From a bacterium (lineage in GTDB: Bacteria > SZUA-79 > Acidulodesulfobacterales > Acidulodesulfobacteraceae), in contig JAJZYC010000009.1 of NCBI GenBank assembly GCA_021806125.1, forward strand, positions 1 to 19,438: DNA of 19,438 bases. The letters run 5' to 3'. Of this stretch, positions 8,510 to 15,198 are shown one piece after another (the first letter of the stretch is position 1; each line of letters starts with the position of its first letter). The notes below the pieces were generated by a model, which saw only the letters and a list, made by a program, of their open reading frames with translations, searched no databases and was not told the origin of the DNA. Made by a program: the position numbers and the translations under genes.

Positions 8510-10000
8510 ATGGCGGAAAAAAACGGCGGAAAAACTTTTGAAATCGAGTTCGGAACGTCAGGCTACAGAGGCAAAATTGCCGACGACTTCACTTATGAAT
8601 CCGTCAAGCTTGTTTCGCAGGCGGTCTGCGATTTTTTAACGGAAAAATATAAAAGCTCTTTTCCGTCTAAAAAAATAATAATAGGCTACGATACGCGTTT
8701 TTTGTCCGAAGAATTTGCAAAAATCAGCGCCTGTGTCTTTTGCGCCAACGGTTTTAACGTAATTTTTGCCGATACCTTTACTCCTACGCCGGTTATCGCA
8801 ATTAAAATATTAAAAGAAAAAGCTCTAGGCGCGGTCAACATTACCGCAAGCCATAATCCTTACAACTATAACGGCATAAAATTCTCGCCCGACTGGGGAG
8901 GGCCAGCTCTTCCCGAAGATACCGAAGTCTTAATGAAAAAATCCAACGAACTTCTTAAATCACCGCGGTATAATTATATGGATTTCGGCTCGGCAAAGAA
9001 AAACGGACTATTAACGGAAGAAGATTTTATAGGTTATTATACGGAACTCGTAAAATCAAAATTAGATTTAAAACTTATCGAAGAAAACTGCGGGAATTTA
9101 TATCCGTTTATTACTTCCATGCACGGAACTTCCAAGGGCATGATAGGAAAGATTATCGGAGAAGCCGGATATGAATTCAAAGAAATATACGAGGAAAGGG
9201 ACGCTTTTTTTGCTCCCGGTTTTGCTCCCGACCCGTCCGCGAAGAATTTAAAAGAGATGGGAAAGATGGTTAAGGAATATAATGAAGGCAAAGACGAAGG
9301 CAAATCTAAGAAAACCGCCATAGGGCTTGCGGCGGACGGGGATGCCGACAGATACGGCGTGCTTGACGAAGACGGAGAATTCGTCGAACCGAATATTATT
9401 TTTCCGCTTCTTTACAATTATTATATCGAAGGCAAGGGGATAAAAGGCGATGCGGCAAGAAGCGTCGCTACGACTGCTTTAGTGGACAGGGTAGCAAAAC
9501 ATTACGGCTTTAAGGTTATAGAAACTCCGGTAGGCTTTAAATATCTCGGCAAACTTATATCCGAAGGCAAGGTCGTGATAGCCGGCGAAGAGTCGTCGGG
9601 TTTGACCGTAGCGGGACACGCTCCGGACAAAGACGGAATTTATACCTGTCTTTTGGTTTTAGAAATGCTCGCTTATTACAAAAAACCCCTGAAAGTTTTG
9701 GTAGAAGGCCTTCTTGAAAAATTTGGCCTGATATTCACGAAAAGAATTAACGTTCCGGTCGATAAAGAAAAGTTTAAGGCCGAGATAGACGAAAAAATGG
9801 AAAAATTTCCAAAAGTTTTCGAAGGAAGGACGGTTACCGGCAAAAACGCTACGGACGGATATAAAGTCTTCTTCGACGACGATTCGTGGCTGTTGGCGAG
9901 GCTTTCCGGAACGGAAGACTTAATGCGCATATACGGAGAAGCCGACACCGAAGAAAATCTAGACGTCCTGATAAGCGCTTTTCAGAGGTACTTAATATAA
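8510..10000 (+). CDS. Phosphohexomutase (phosphoglucomutase/phosphomannomutase family), intact active site
   Basis: A 496-residue alpha-D-phosphohexomutase that interconverts hexose-6-phosphate and hexose-1-phosphate in the cytoplasm. Motifs in order are FGTSGYRG (14-21), catalytic TASHNP (112-117, phosphoserine Ser114), the metal loop DGDADR (276-281), the sugar-binding loop GEESSG (359-364) and the phosphate site RLSGTED near the C-terminus. GEESSG is closer to phosphoglucomutases than to the GEMSGH of Pseudomonas PMM/PGM, so glucose phosphate is a reasonable guess. The start ATG has a good AAGAGG site (8498-8503). Its product could feed the upstream nucleotidyltransferase fusion, whose own mutase half is degenerate. 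The two genes are separated by a repeat-filled gap of 174 bp. Confidence 0.93.
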   Translation: MAEKNGGKTFEIEFGTSGYRGKIADDFTYESVKLVSQAVCDFLTEKYKSSFPSKKIIIGYDTRFLSEEFAKISACVFCANGFNVIFADTFTPTPVIAIKILKEKALGAVNITASHNPYNYNGIKFSPDWGGPALPEDTEVLMKKSNELLKSPRYNYMDFGSAKKNGLLTEEDFIGYYTELVKSKLDLKLIEENCGNLYPFITSMHGTSKGMIGKIIGEAGYEFKEIYEERDAFFAPGFAPDPSAKNLKEMGKMVKEYNEGKDEGKSKKTAIGLAADGDADRYGVLDEDGEFVEPNIIFPLLYNYYIEGKGIKGDAARSVATTALVDRVAKHYGFKVIETPVGFKYLGKLISEGKVVIAGEESSGLTVAGHAPDKDGIYTCLLVLEMLAYYKKPLKVLVEGLLEKFGLIFTKRINVPVDKEKFKAEIDEKMEKFPKVFEGRTVTGKNATDGYKVFFDDDSWLLARLSGTEDLMRIYGEADTEENLDVLISAFQRYLI

Positions 10001-10028
10001 ATATAGTGCCAGAATTCAATTCTGCTGG

Positions 10029-10055
10029 GTCATTGCGAGCGCCAGCGAAGCAATC
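10029..10055. repeat. Short palindromic repeat, family B, copy 1
   Basis: A 27-bp element beginning GTCATTGCGAGCGCCAGC and ending GAAGCAATC. The outer ATTGC/GCAAT ends pair and it can form a hairpin in either strand. It matches, in opposite orientation, the copy at 13712-13738 at 26 of 27 positions, and is related to both arms at 17705-17764. It occupies the gap between the mutase and hydrolase genes. Confidence 0.85.
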
Positions 10056-10092
10056 TTTTTGTAAATAGAATTAATTAACAGGTCGAAATTAA

Positions 10093-10746
10093 ATGAAATT
10101 TTACATGATACCCGCGGGACCTTTTGAAGTAAATACTTATATCGTATTCAACGATAACGTCGATAATGCCGAAGAAACTAAGAATGGCAGAAAGGAGGGT
10201 TTTATAATAGACCCGGGCGGGCAGGAAAATAAAATCGAAAAAATAATCAAGGACGAAAATATCGATTTAAAATTTATATTGAATACCCACTGCCATATCG
10301 ACCATGTTATTATGGATAATTATTTTAAAGAAAAATACGGCATCGATATAATAGCGGCGAAAGAAGAAGAATATATACTTAAAAATCTGGAAGAACAGGC
10401 TGAATATCTCGGTTTTGAATATACGGGAGACGTATTTATAGACAGATATTTAAAAGACGGAGAAATTATCGAGATTGAAGGTATTAAAATCCTTCCTATT
10501 TTTACTCCGGGACATTCCCCCGGAAGCGTCTCGTTTTTGATAAACGATACGCATCTTTTCAGCGGCGATACGCTTTTTAAAAATACCATAGGAAGAACCG
10601 ATATTTTAGGCGGGTCTTCCGAACAGATAATCAGTTCTATTAAAAATAAACTTATGGTTTTGGACGACGCGCTAAAGGTTTATCCGGGTCACGGCGAACC
10701 TACGACCATAGGATATGAAAGAAAATTTAATCCGTATTTAATATAA
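10093..10746 (+). CDS. Metallo-beta-lactamase-fold hydrolase (glyoxalase II-like)
   Basis: A 217-residue cytoplasmic MBL-fold protein. The metal ligands are all visible: NTHCHIDH (H66, H68, D70, H71), GHSPGS (H141), SGDTLF (D159) and PGHG (H200). The size and the GRTD block after the Asp ligand place it with the small YcbL-type hydrolases related to hydroxyacylglutathione hydrolase, which lack the C-terminal helical glutathione-binding domain of classic GloB. The substrate is probably a thioester but is not determined. A charged insert around residues 22-35 separates the first two strands. The gene sits between the phosphohexomutase and coaBC with repeat elements on both sides, which argues against tight coupling to either. 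Confidence 0.9.
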   Translation: MKFYMIPAGPFEVNTYIVFNDNVDNAEETKNGRKEGFIIDPGGQENKIEKIIKDENIDLKFILNTHCHIDHVIMDNYFKEKYGIDIIAAKEEEYILKNLEEQAEYLGFEYTGDVFIDRYLKDGEIIEIEGIKILPIFTPGHSPGSVSFLINDTHLFSGDTLFKNTIGRTDILGGSSEQIISSIKNKLMVLDDALKVYPGHGEPTTIGYERKFNPYLI

Positions 10747-10749
10747 CTT

Positions 10750-10773
10750 GTCATTCCCGCGTAGGCGGGAATC
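10750..10773. repeat. Short palindromic repeat, family A, copy 2
   Basis: A 24-bp element, GTCATTCCCGCGTAGGCGGG followed by AATC, forming a 7-bp stem (TTCCCGC/GCGGGAA) with loop GTAG. It is identical, in inverse orientation, to 14592-14615 and differs in the loop from 8378-8395. The ATTCCC-N8-GGGAAT core has the same layout as the dRS3 repeat of Neisseria. It lies between the hydrolase gene and coaBC. Confidence 0.88.
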
Positions 10774-10794
10774 CATTAATGTATTTGTAAAAAA

Positions 10795-11985
10795 ATGTTA
10801 CAGAATAAAAACATTCTTTTATGCATTACCGGCTCTATCGCGTGCTACAAAAGCGTCGATTTATACAGAAAACTTAAAAAAGAAGGCGCAAACGTTAAAA
10901 TCGCAGTAAGCGCTTCGGCCGCAAAATTTATCTCTCCTTATATTTTTGAATCTTTCGGGGAGGAGGTTTTTGAAGACGACGCTTTTAAGAGCCCGCTTTC
11001 GCATATCGCTCTGTCGAAATTCGCAGATATTATACTCATAGCTCCCGCTACGTATAACACGATTAACAAACTTGCCGCGGGCATTGCCGACACCCTTATT
11101 ACATTGACTGCCGCGGCTGCGCCGGATAAGCCTAAGATTTTAGTTCCCGCGATGAATCCCAATATGTATGCGAACAAAATATTAAAAGAAAACCTTGAAA
11201 AGCTCTGCGCATTTAATTTTTCCGTAGTCTCGCCGGAAACCGGAAACGCCGCCTGCGGCGATTACGGGGAAGGCAAATTTCCGGAAATAGACGATATTAT
11301 TTTCGGCGTAAAGTCGGTTTTTAAAAAAAAAACGCTTAAAGGCAAAAAGGTTTTAGTTACTGCAGGAGCTACGAGGGAATATCTCGACCCAGTCAGGTTT
11401 ATGTCCAACGGTTCAAGCGGAAAAATGGGCATCGGCATAGCAAATGCCGCTGTGCAGGCAGGCGCCGAAGTTACGCTTATCGCCCTTAATATCGGCGACC
11501 GCATTAAATATATAAACAGGCATATAAAAATTATAAACCGCACGGATTTCAGCGGATTAAAAGAGGTTTTGCTTTCCGAATTTAAGAAAACAGACATTCT
11601 TTTTATGGCGGCGGCAGTCTCCGATTACGGCTTTAAAGAAAAAAGCCCGGTGAAGATTAAAAAAAGCGGCAATAAGGGCGCAGGCGGCACGCTTCAAATC
11701 GAACTTATGCAAAACGAAGATTTATTAAAAGCCGTTTCCAAAATCAAAAAAATCGGACAGATAGTTTTCGGTTTTGCCGCCGAAACCGATTCCGCAATAG
11801 AAAACGGACGCAAAAAACTTGCCGAAAAATCCCTCGACTACATTTTTGTCAACGACGTATCCAAAGATATTATCGGCGGCGATGAGAACGAAGGCTTCTT
11901 AATAAACAAGTCGGGAGAAATAAAAAGCTTCAAAAGGGAAAACAAAGAAAGCCTCGCGGAAAAATTAATAGACGAAATTAATTAA
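10795..11985 (+). CDS. coaBC: Bifunctional phosphopantothenoylcysteine decarboxylase / phosphopantothenate-cysteine ligase
   Basis: Carries out two steps of coenzyme A synthesis: joining 4'-phosphopantothenate to cysteine (CoaB, CTP-dependent) and decarboxylating the product (CoaC, FMN-dependent). In 396 residues, the N-terminal flavoprotein half shows ITGSIACYK, the catalytic His70 in SPLSHIALSK, PAMNPNMY (N121) and the reducing Cys154 in NAACGDYGEG. The CoaB half starts near residue 180 with GKKVLVTAGATREYLDPVRF, followed by SNGSSGKMG, AAAVSDYG and FGFAAET. The start ATG at 10795 has no obvious ribosome-binding site and lies 21 bases after a family A hairpin. It consumes cysteine, and a cysteine-synthase-containing cluster ends only 22 bp from its stop on the opposite strand. 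Confidence 0.96.
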   Translation: MLQNKNILLCITGSIACYKSVDLYRKLKKEGANVKIAVSASAAKFISPYIFESFGEEVFEDDAFKSPLSHIALSKFADIILIAPATYNTINKLAAGIADTLITLTAAAAPDKPKILVPAMNPNMYANKILKENLEKLCAFNFSVVSPETGNAACGDYGEGKFPEIDDIIFGVKSVFKKKTLKGKKVLVTAGATREYLDPVRFMSNGSSGKMGIGIANAAVQAGAEVTLIALNIGDRIKYINRHIKIINRTDFSGLKEVLLSEFKKTDILFMAAAVSDYGFKEKSPVKIKKSGNKGAGGTLQIELMQNEDLLKAVSKIKKIGQIVFGFAAETDSAIENGRKKLAEKSLDYIFVNDVSKDIIGGDENEGFLINKSGEIKSFKRENKESLAEKLIDEIN

Positions 11986-12007
11986 AGAAAAAATACCTGG
12001 AATTTTA

Positions 12008-12439
12008 TCATCCGATTATAACTTCTTCGGCAATAGGCGTCGAATCTCTGTCGGGCATAAGGTAGCTTTTAATATCGGCGACGCTTTCCGGAGCGTTGCC
12101 TTTTACGGAAAGAATAACGTATGAGTAAAACGGCCAAGATGCGTTGACGTCGAAGTTCGAGGGGATTGCCGGATGGTTAGGGTGGGTATGGTAAAATCCT
12201 AAGATGTCGAGGTTTTCTTTCATGCAAAATTTATCCATTTCTAAAATATCTTTCGGCTCTATTTCAAAACTGTCCCATGTAATCTTGCCGTAGCGGTTTT
12301 CCGCAGGATACGCTTTTACGATAATTTTGTTTTCTCCTTCGATTATTCCGAGGAGTCCGCCGCACGCTTCGTAAGGAAAAATATCGGCGGCATGCTTTTT
12401 CATTATTTCCAGTTCGTTTTTTGGAATTATAATTGCCAT
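12008..12439 (-). CDS. JAMM/MPN (Mov34-type) metalloprotease, Mec+/HcyD-like
   Basis: A 143-residue single-domain zinc isopeptidase. The JAMM signature is complete: Glu24 (in PYEACGGLLG), HTHP (H84, H86), Ser94 and Asp97, giving H-x-H-x7-S-x2-D. In characterised bacterial systems this family trims the tail of a ubiquitin-like sulfur carrier and cuts the amino acid from the carrier after sulfur transfer (Mec+ with CysO in Mycobacterium; HcyD with HcyS in Wolinella). The gene is the last of the minus-strand cluster, 58 bp after cysM and with the carrier gene three genes upstream, so the same role is likely here. The carrier's Gly-Gly is internal, so the protease probably also performs the maturation cut. 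The ribosome-binding site is weak. Confidence 0.92.
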   Translation of the reverse strand: MAIIIPKNELEIMKKHAADIFPYEACGGLLGIIEGENKIIVKAYPAENRYGKITWDSFEIEPKDILEMDKFCMKENLDILGFYHTHPNHPAIPSNFDVNASWPFYSYVILSVKGNAPESVADIKSYLMPDRDSTPIAEEVIIG

Positions 12440-12497
12440 AGTTGTCTTTTTAGAAATTTATTTTTAGAATTTGCTATGCGTTGGTCATTTAAAGTTT

Positions 12498-13424
12498 TTA
12501 AATCTCGTTAAATACACGCGTCGAAAGATATCTCGACCCGGTGTCGGGAAGCACAGTAGCAAAATTCCCTTTATATTTTTCGGCAAGTTTTTTGATGCCG
12601 TAAACGTTTGCTCCCGAGGAAAAACCGCACAGAATTCCTTCTTCCCTGACGAGCCTTTTAAGCATTGCGTAACTGCCTTCGGTATCGACTTTTACAAAAT
12701 CGTCTATTATCTTATTGCCATCGAAGCCTTCAAAATTTAATGAGTAATTATATTTCCAGCCTTCTATTCCGTGCATTTCGCTGTCCGGCACTACCGCGAT
12801 AATTTTTATTTTATCGTTATATTCTTTAAGCCTTTTGCCTACCCCGAGTATAGTTCCGCCGGTGCCGATGCCTGTGGCGAAATAATCGATATTTCCGCCG
12901 GTCTGCTCAAGAAGTTCCAACGCCGTCGTTTCGTAGTGGGCTATCGGATTGTAAGGATTATTATACTGGTCGGGCATATAATACATATCTTTGCCGCCTC
13001 TTTCGTATTCTTCCGCCGCCCGTTTTATTGCTCCGTCGTGGCTTTCTTCCGCCGGGGTAATAACCAATTCCGCGCCGTATAAGCGCATTATTTTTTTTCT
13101 TTCTTCGCTCATATTGGAAGGGGCGTAAATTTTGACTTTAATGCCGAGAAATGCACCGAGCATAGCATACGATATGCCCGTATTACCCGAAGATGAATCT
13201 ATTATCGAGGTTCCGTCTTTTATAAAGCCTTTTTCTAAGGCATTTTTAAGCATATACAGCGCAGGCCTGTCTTTTACCGAGCCGCCCGGATTAAGCCCTT
13301 CGAGTTTGGCGTACAGTTTTGAACCGGAAAGAGCCGGATCGATTATTTTGTTCAACAGAACCGCTCCGGTGCCGCCGATATTCGATAAAAAACTGAATAT
13401 ATACGATGAGCTATTTTTTTCCAT
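12498..13424 (-). CDS. cysM: PLP-dependent cysteine synthase, CysM type
   Basis: A 308-residue fold-type II PLP enzyme. The PLP lysine is K51 in NPGGSVKDRP, the substrate loop is SSSGNTG (77-83), the phosphate-binding loop is GTGGT (187-191) and the late conserved block is PDTGSRYLST (293-302). It replaces the leaving group of O-acetylserine or O-phosphoserine with sulfur. Genomic partnership with a ubiquitin-like carrier and a JAMM protease parallels mycobacterial CysM, which uses O-phosphoserine and thiocarboxylated CysO. The Arg that binds phosphoserine in that enzyme has no certain counterpart here (the region reads EGWKYNYSLN), so the acceptor is open. The start ATG lies inside the end of the tusA-like gene (14-bp overlap), indicating coupled translation. 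Confidence 0.92.
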   Translation of the reverse strand: MEKNSSSYIFSFLSNIGGTGAVLLNKIIDPALSGSKLYAKLEGLNPGGSVKDRPALYMLKNALEKGFIKDGTSIIDSSSGNTGISYAMLGAFLGIKVKIYAPSNMSEERKKIMRLYGAELVITPAEESHDGAIKRAAEEYERGGKDMYYMPDQYNNPYNPIAHYETTALELLEQTGGNIDYFATGIGTGGTILGVGKRLKEYNDKIKIIAVVPDSEMHGIEGWKYNYSLNFEGFDGNKIIDDFVKVDTEGSYAMLKRLVREEGILCGFSSGANVYGIKKLAEKYKGNFATVLPDTGSRYLSTRVFNEI

Positions 13425-13659
13425 CTTTTTCTACGATAATTTCGTAATCGGTATCGTTAATTTTATTGATGAATAAAACTTTATGCCCTTGTTCCTCCAT
13501 AGAACGAGGAACGTTTCTGATTGCAGGTTCGTAGTCCACTATTACCCTTAAGATTTCGCCCTTTTTCATCTTTTCCAATGCGAGTTTGGATTTAACGAAA
13601 GTAAAAGGACAAATCTCGCCTTTTATATTTAGTTCGCTGTTTTCTTTATGTTCGGACAT
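13411..13659 (-). CDS. tusA: TusA-family sulfur-carrier protein
   Basis: An 82-residue protein of the SirA/TusA/YedF fold, which carries persulfide sulfur on a single cysteine in the cytoplasm. The active Cys17 lies in GEICPFTFVKSKLALEKM. The usual CPxP motif is CPFT, a variant frequent in YedF-like and other non-E. coli members. It sits between the MoeB-type gene and cysM, overlapping cysM by 14 bp, so it is probably the sulfur donor for thiocarboxylate formation on the cluster's carrier. Transfer from a cysteine desulfurase or rhodanese is not visible in the window. GGAG sits about ten bases before the ATG. Confidence 0.88.
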   Translation of the reverse strand: MSEHKENSELNIKGEICPFTFVKSKLALEKMKKGEILRVIVDYEPAIRNVPRSMEEQGHKVLFINKINDTDYEIIVEKDGKK

Positions 13660-13711
13660 TTATTTTTAACTCCATAAAATATTTGAGATTATTTTAATCT
13701 TTTAAACTGTG

Positions 13712-13738
13712 GATTGCTTCGCTGACGCTCGCAATGAC
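13712..13738. repeat. Short palindromic repeat, family B, copy 2 (inverted)
   Basis: GATTGCTTCGCTGACGCTCG followed by CAATGAC. This is the reverse complement of 10029-10055 with one mismatch. It lies in the 107-bp gap between the MoeB-type and TusA-type genes, inside what should be a single transcript, so it will be present in the mRNA as a hairpin. Confidence 0.85.
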
Positions 13739-13766
13739 GAATATTCATTATTTCATAACAATATCG

Positions 13767-14570
13767 TTAGTTTTTAAATTCGCACAGGTCACCGTATTCG
13801 ATTAATTCAAAAACCGTTGGGTTTTCGCCGCACAGCGGACAGGTCTTATCCTGTCTGAGCTTCATTTCGGTAAATTTCATATCGAGGGCGTCGTAAATAA
13901 GAAGCCTTCCGTTTAAAGTCTGCCCGATGCCCAGAATTATTTTTATGGCTTCGTTTGCCTGAATCGCTCCTATTACGCCTGGAAGAACGCCCAGAACTCC
14001 TGCTTCCTGACAGCTAGGAACGAGTCCGGCAGGCGGAGGAGTCGGGAAAAGACATCTATAGCAGGGACCTTCATCCGGCAAAAATACGGTAGCCTGCCCG
14101 TCAAACCTGAATATTGAGCCGTAAACCAAAGGCTTTTTCATAAAATGGCAGGCATCGTTTATTAAATATCTTGTAGGAAAATTATCGGTCGCATCTACAA
14201 CCACGTCGTAATCTTTTATTATGTCTTTAATATTTGCGGCATTAATGCCTTCTTTATACGTTACGACTTTTACGTCGGGATTGATGCGCTCTATGGAATC
14301 TCTTGCGGAATCGACCTTATATCTTCCGACGTCGGAAGTTCCGTGCCATATCTGTCTTTGAAGGTTGGATAAATCGACGGTATCGTAATCGACTATTCCG
14401 AGAGTTCCAATTCCCGCCGCTCCAAGATAATATCCGCAGGGAGCGCCTAGCCCTCCGGCTCCGATAAGAAGGACTTTCGACGAAAGCAGTTTTTCCTGTC
14501 CTTCGCCGCCGACTTCCGGCAGTATTATATGCCTTGCGTATCTTTTAATCTGTTCTTCGCTGAAATCCAA
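13767..14570 (-). CDS. moeB: MoeB/ThiF-type E1 adenylyltransferase for a ubiquitin-like sulfur carrier
   Basis: A 267-residue enzyme that uses ATP to adenylate the C-terminal glycine of a ThiS/MoaD-like protein. The nucleotide loop is LIGAGGLG (35-42), followed by NLQRQ, Asp130 in ATDNFPTRYLIN, a zinc site CxxC...CxxC (C170, C173, C244, C247) and Cys187 in PSCQEAGVLG as a possible catalytic thiol. There is no C-terminal rhodanese domain, so sulfur must come from elsewhere, with the neighbouring TusA-like protein as candidate. The start is a TTG codon (14568-14570): a GGAGG sequence (14578-14582) seven bases upstream decides it. The gene directly follows the carrier gene, so the carrier is its likely substrate. 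MoeB, ThiF and HcyF types cannot be told apart by sequence alone. Confidence 0.93.
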   Translation of the reverse strand: MDFSEEQIKRYARHIILPEVGGEGQEKLLSSKVLLIGAGGLGAPCGYYLGAAGIGTLGIVDYDTVDLSNLQRQIWHGTSDVGRYKVDSARDSIERINPDVKVVTYKEGINAANIKDIIKDYDVVVDATDNFPTRYLINDACHFMKKPLVYGSIFRFDGQATVFLPDEGPCYRCLFPTPPPAGLVPSCQEAGVLGVLPGVIGAIQANEAIKIILGIGQTLNGRLLIYDALDMKFTEMKLRQDKTCPLCGENPTVFELIEYGDLCEFKN

Positions 14571-14591
14571 AATTTTTCCTCCGCTTTTATA

Positions 14592-14615
14592 GATTCCCGC
14601 CTACGCGGGAATGAC
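14592..14615. repeat. Short palindromic repeat, family A, copy 3 (inverted)
   Basis: The exact 24-bp reverse complement of 10750-10773, with stem TTCCCGC/GCGGGAA and loop CTAC. It sits in the 88-bp gap between the sulfur-carrier gene and the MoeB-type gene, ten bases before the latter's GGAGG ribosome-binding site in transcript direction. Confidence 0.88.
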
Positions 14616-14658
14616 TTGTTATTACGGTAATCTATCTTTTTACATCAATGTTAGCCTT

Positions 14659-15174
14659 TTATTCCACGACGTCTAAAACTATAGGTTCGACGGTCACGCC
14701 TTTCGATTCCAAAAACTTTACGGCTTTTTCGATGTCCGCAGTTTCCCCTTCAAGTTCTATCGCTATTATGCCGATATCGTTTGATATGCTGGCGCTTCTG
14801 ATGTTGGTAATAACGTTATAGTTTTTTCCCACAAGATAAATTAACGGTTCTTTAATTACTTCCTGCGGATAGTTAAGATAAAACTTTTTTTTTTCGGGCG
14901 CGCCGCCTGCTATTGCCGGAATTATGGAAATAGTATCGCCGTCTTTGACTTTTGAATTTATGTTGTCGATAAACCTTATGTCCTCATCGTTGAGATATAC
15001 GTTTACGAATCTTCTGACCTGGTCGTTCTGTTCGCATATTCTTTCTTTAATCCCAGAAAAATTTTTTTCCAGATCGTTTATGACTTCTATTATGTTGGAG
15101 CCGTTTGATTCTACTTCGGCTTTGCCTCCGGTTAAGGTTCTCAAGGGCGTAGGTATTCTTACTTTTATAGGCAT
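14659..15174 (-). CDS. ThiS/MoaD-like sulfur carrier fused to a C-terminal NIL-type domain
   Basis: A 171-residue two-domain protein. Residues 1-91 match the MoaD/ThiS beta-grasp fold: an early strand VRIPTPLRTLTGG, helix IIEVINDLEKNF, VNVYLNDEDIRF, and the closing DGDTISIIPAIAGG. The Gly-Gly (90-91, codons at 14902-14907) normally is the C-terminus that becomes a thiocarboxylate. Here it is followed by A-P-E-KKK and a second domain (about 97-171) with strand-helix-strand features YLNYPQEVIKEPLIYLVGK and IGIIAIELEG. This resembles the NIL domain known from methionine transporter MetN and NIL-ferredoxins. A strong AAGGAGGAT (15181-15189) precedes the ATG. The carrier is activated by the next gene's E1 product and probably trimmed by the cluster's JAMM protease. 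The NIL call is by eye; a generic ACT-like fold is the alternative. Confidence 0.85.
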   Translation of the reverse strand: MPIKVRIPTPLRTLTGGKAEVESNGSNIIEVINDLEKNFSGIKERICEQNDQVRRFVNVYLNDEDIRFIDNINSKVKDGDTISIIPAIAGGAPEKKKFYLNYPQEVIKEPLIYLVGKNYNVITNIRSASISNDIGIIAIELEGETADIEKAVKFLESKGVTVEPIVLDVVE

Positions 15175-15198
15175 TTTAAAATCCTCCTTTTTATTATA

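Noticed and set aside
10029..10055. Family B repeat as an intrinsic terminator
   Set aside because: It has no adequate U run directly after the stem in most copies and also occurs inside an operon; it is treated as a repeat, although it may act secondarily on transcripts.
10093..10746. Assignment as classic glyoxalase II (gloB)
   Set aside because: The metal site matches, but the C-terminal glutathione-binding helical domain is missing at 217 residues, so only the broad MBL-fold call is made.
12471..13082. Plus-strand open frames opposite cysM
   Set aside because: They are shadows of the cysM coding strand; no recognisable domain, no ribosome-binding site, and the minus strand has all PLP motifs.
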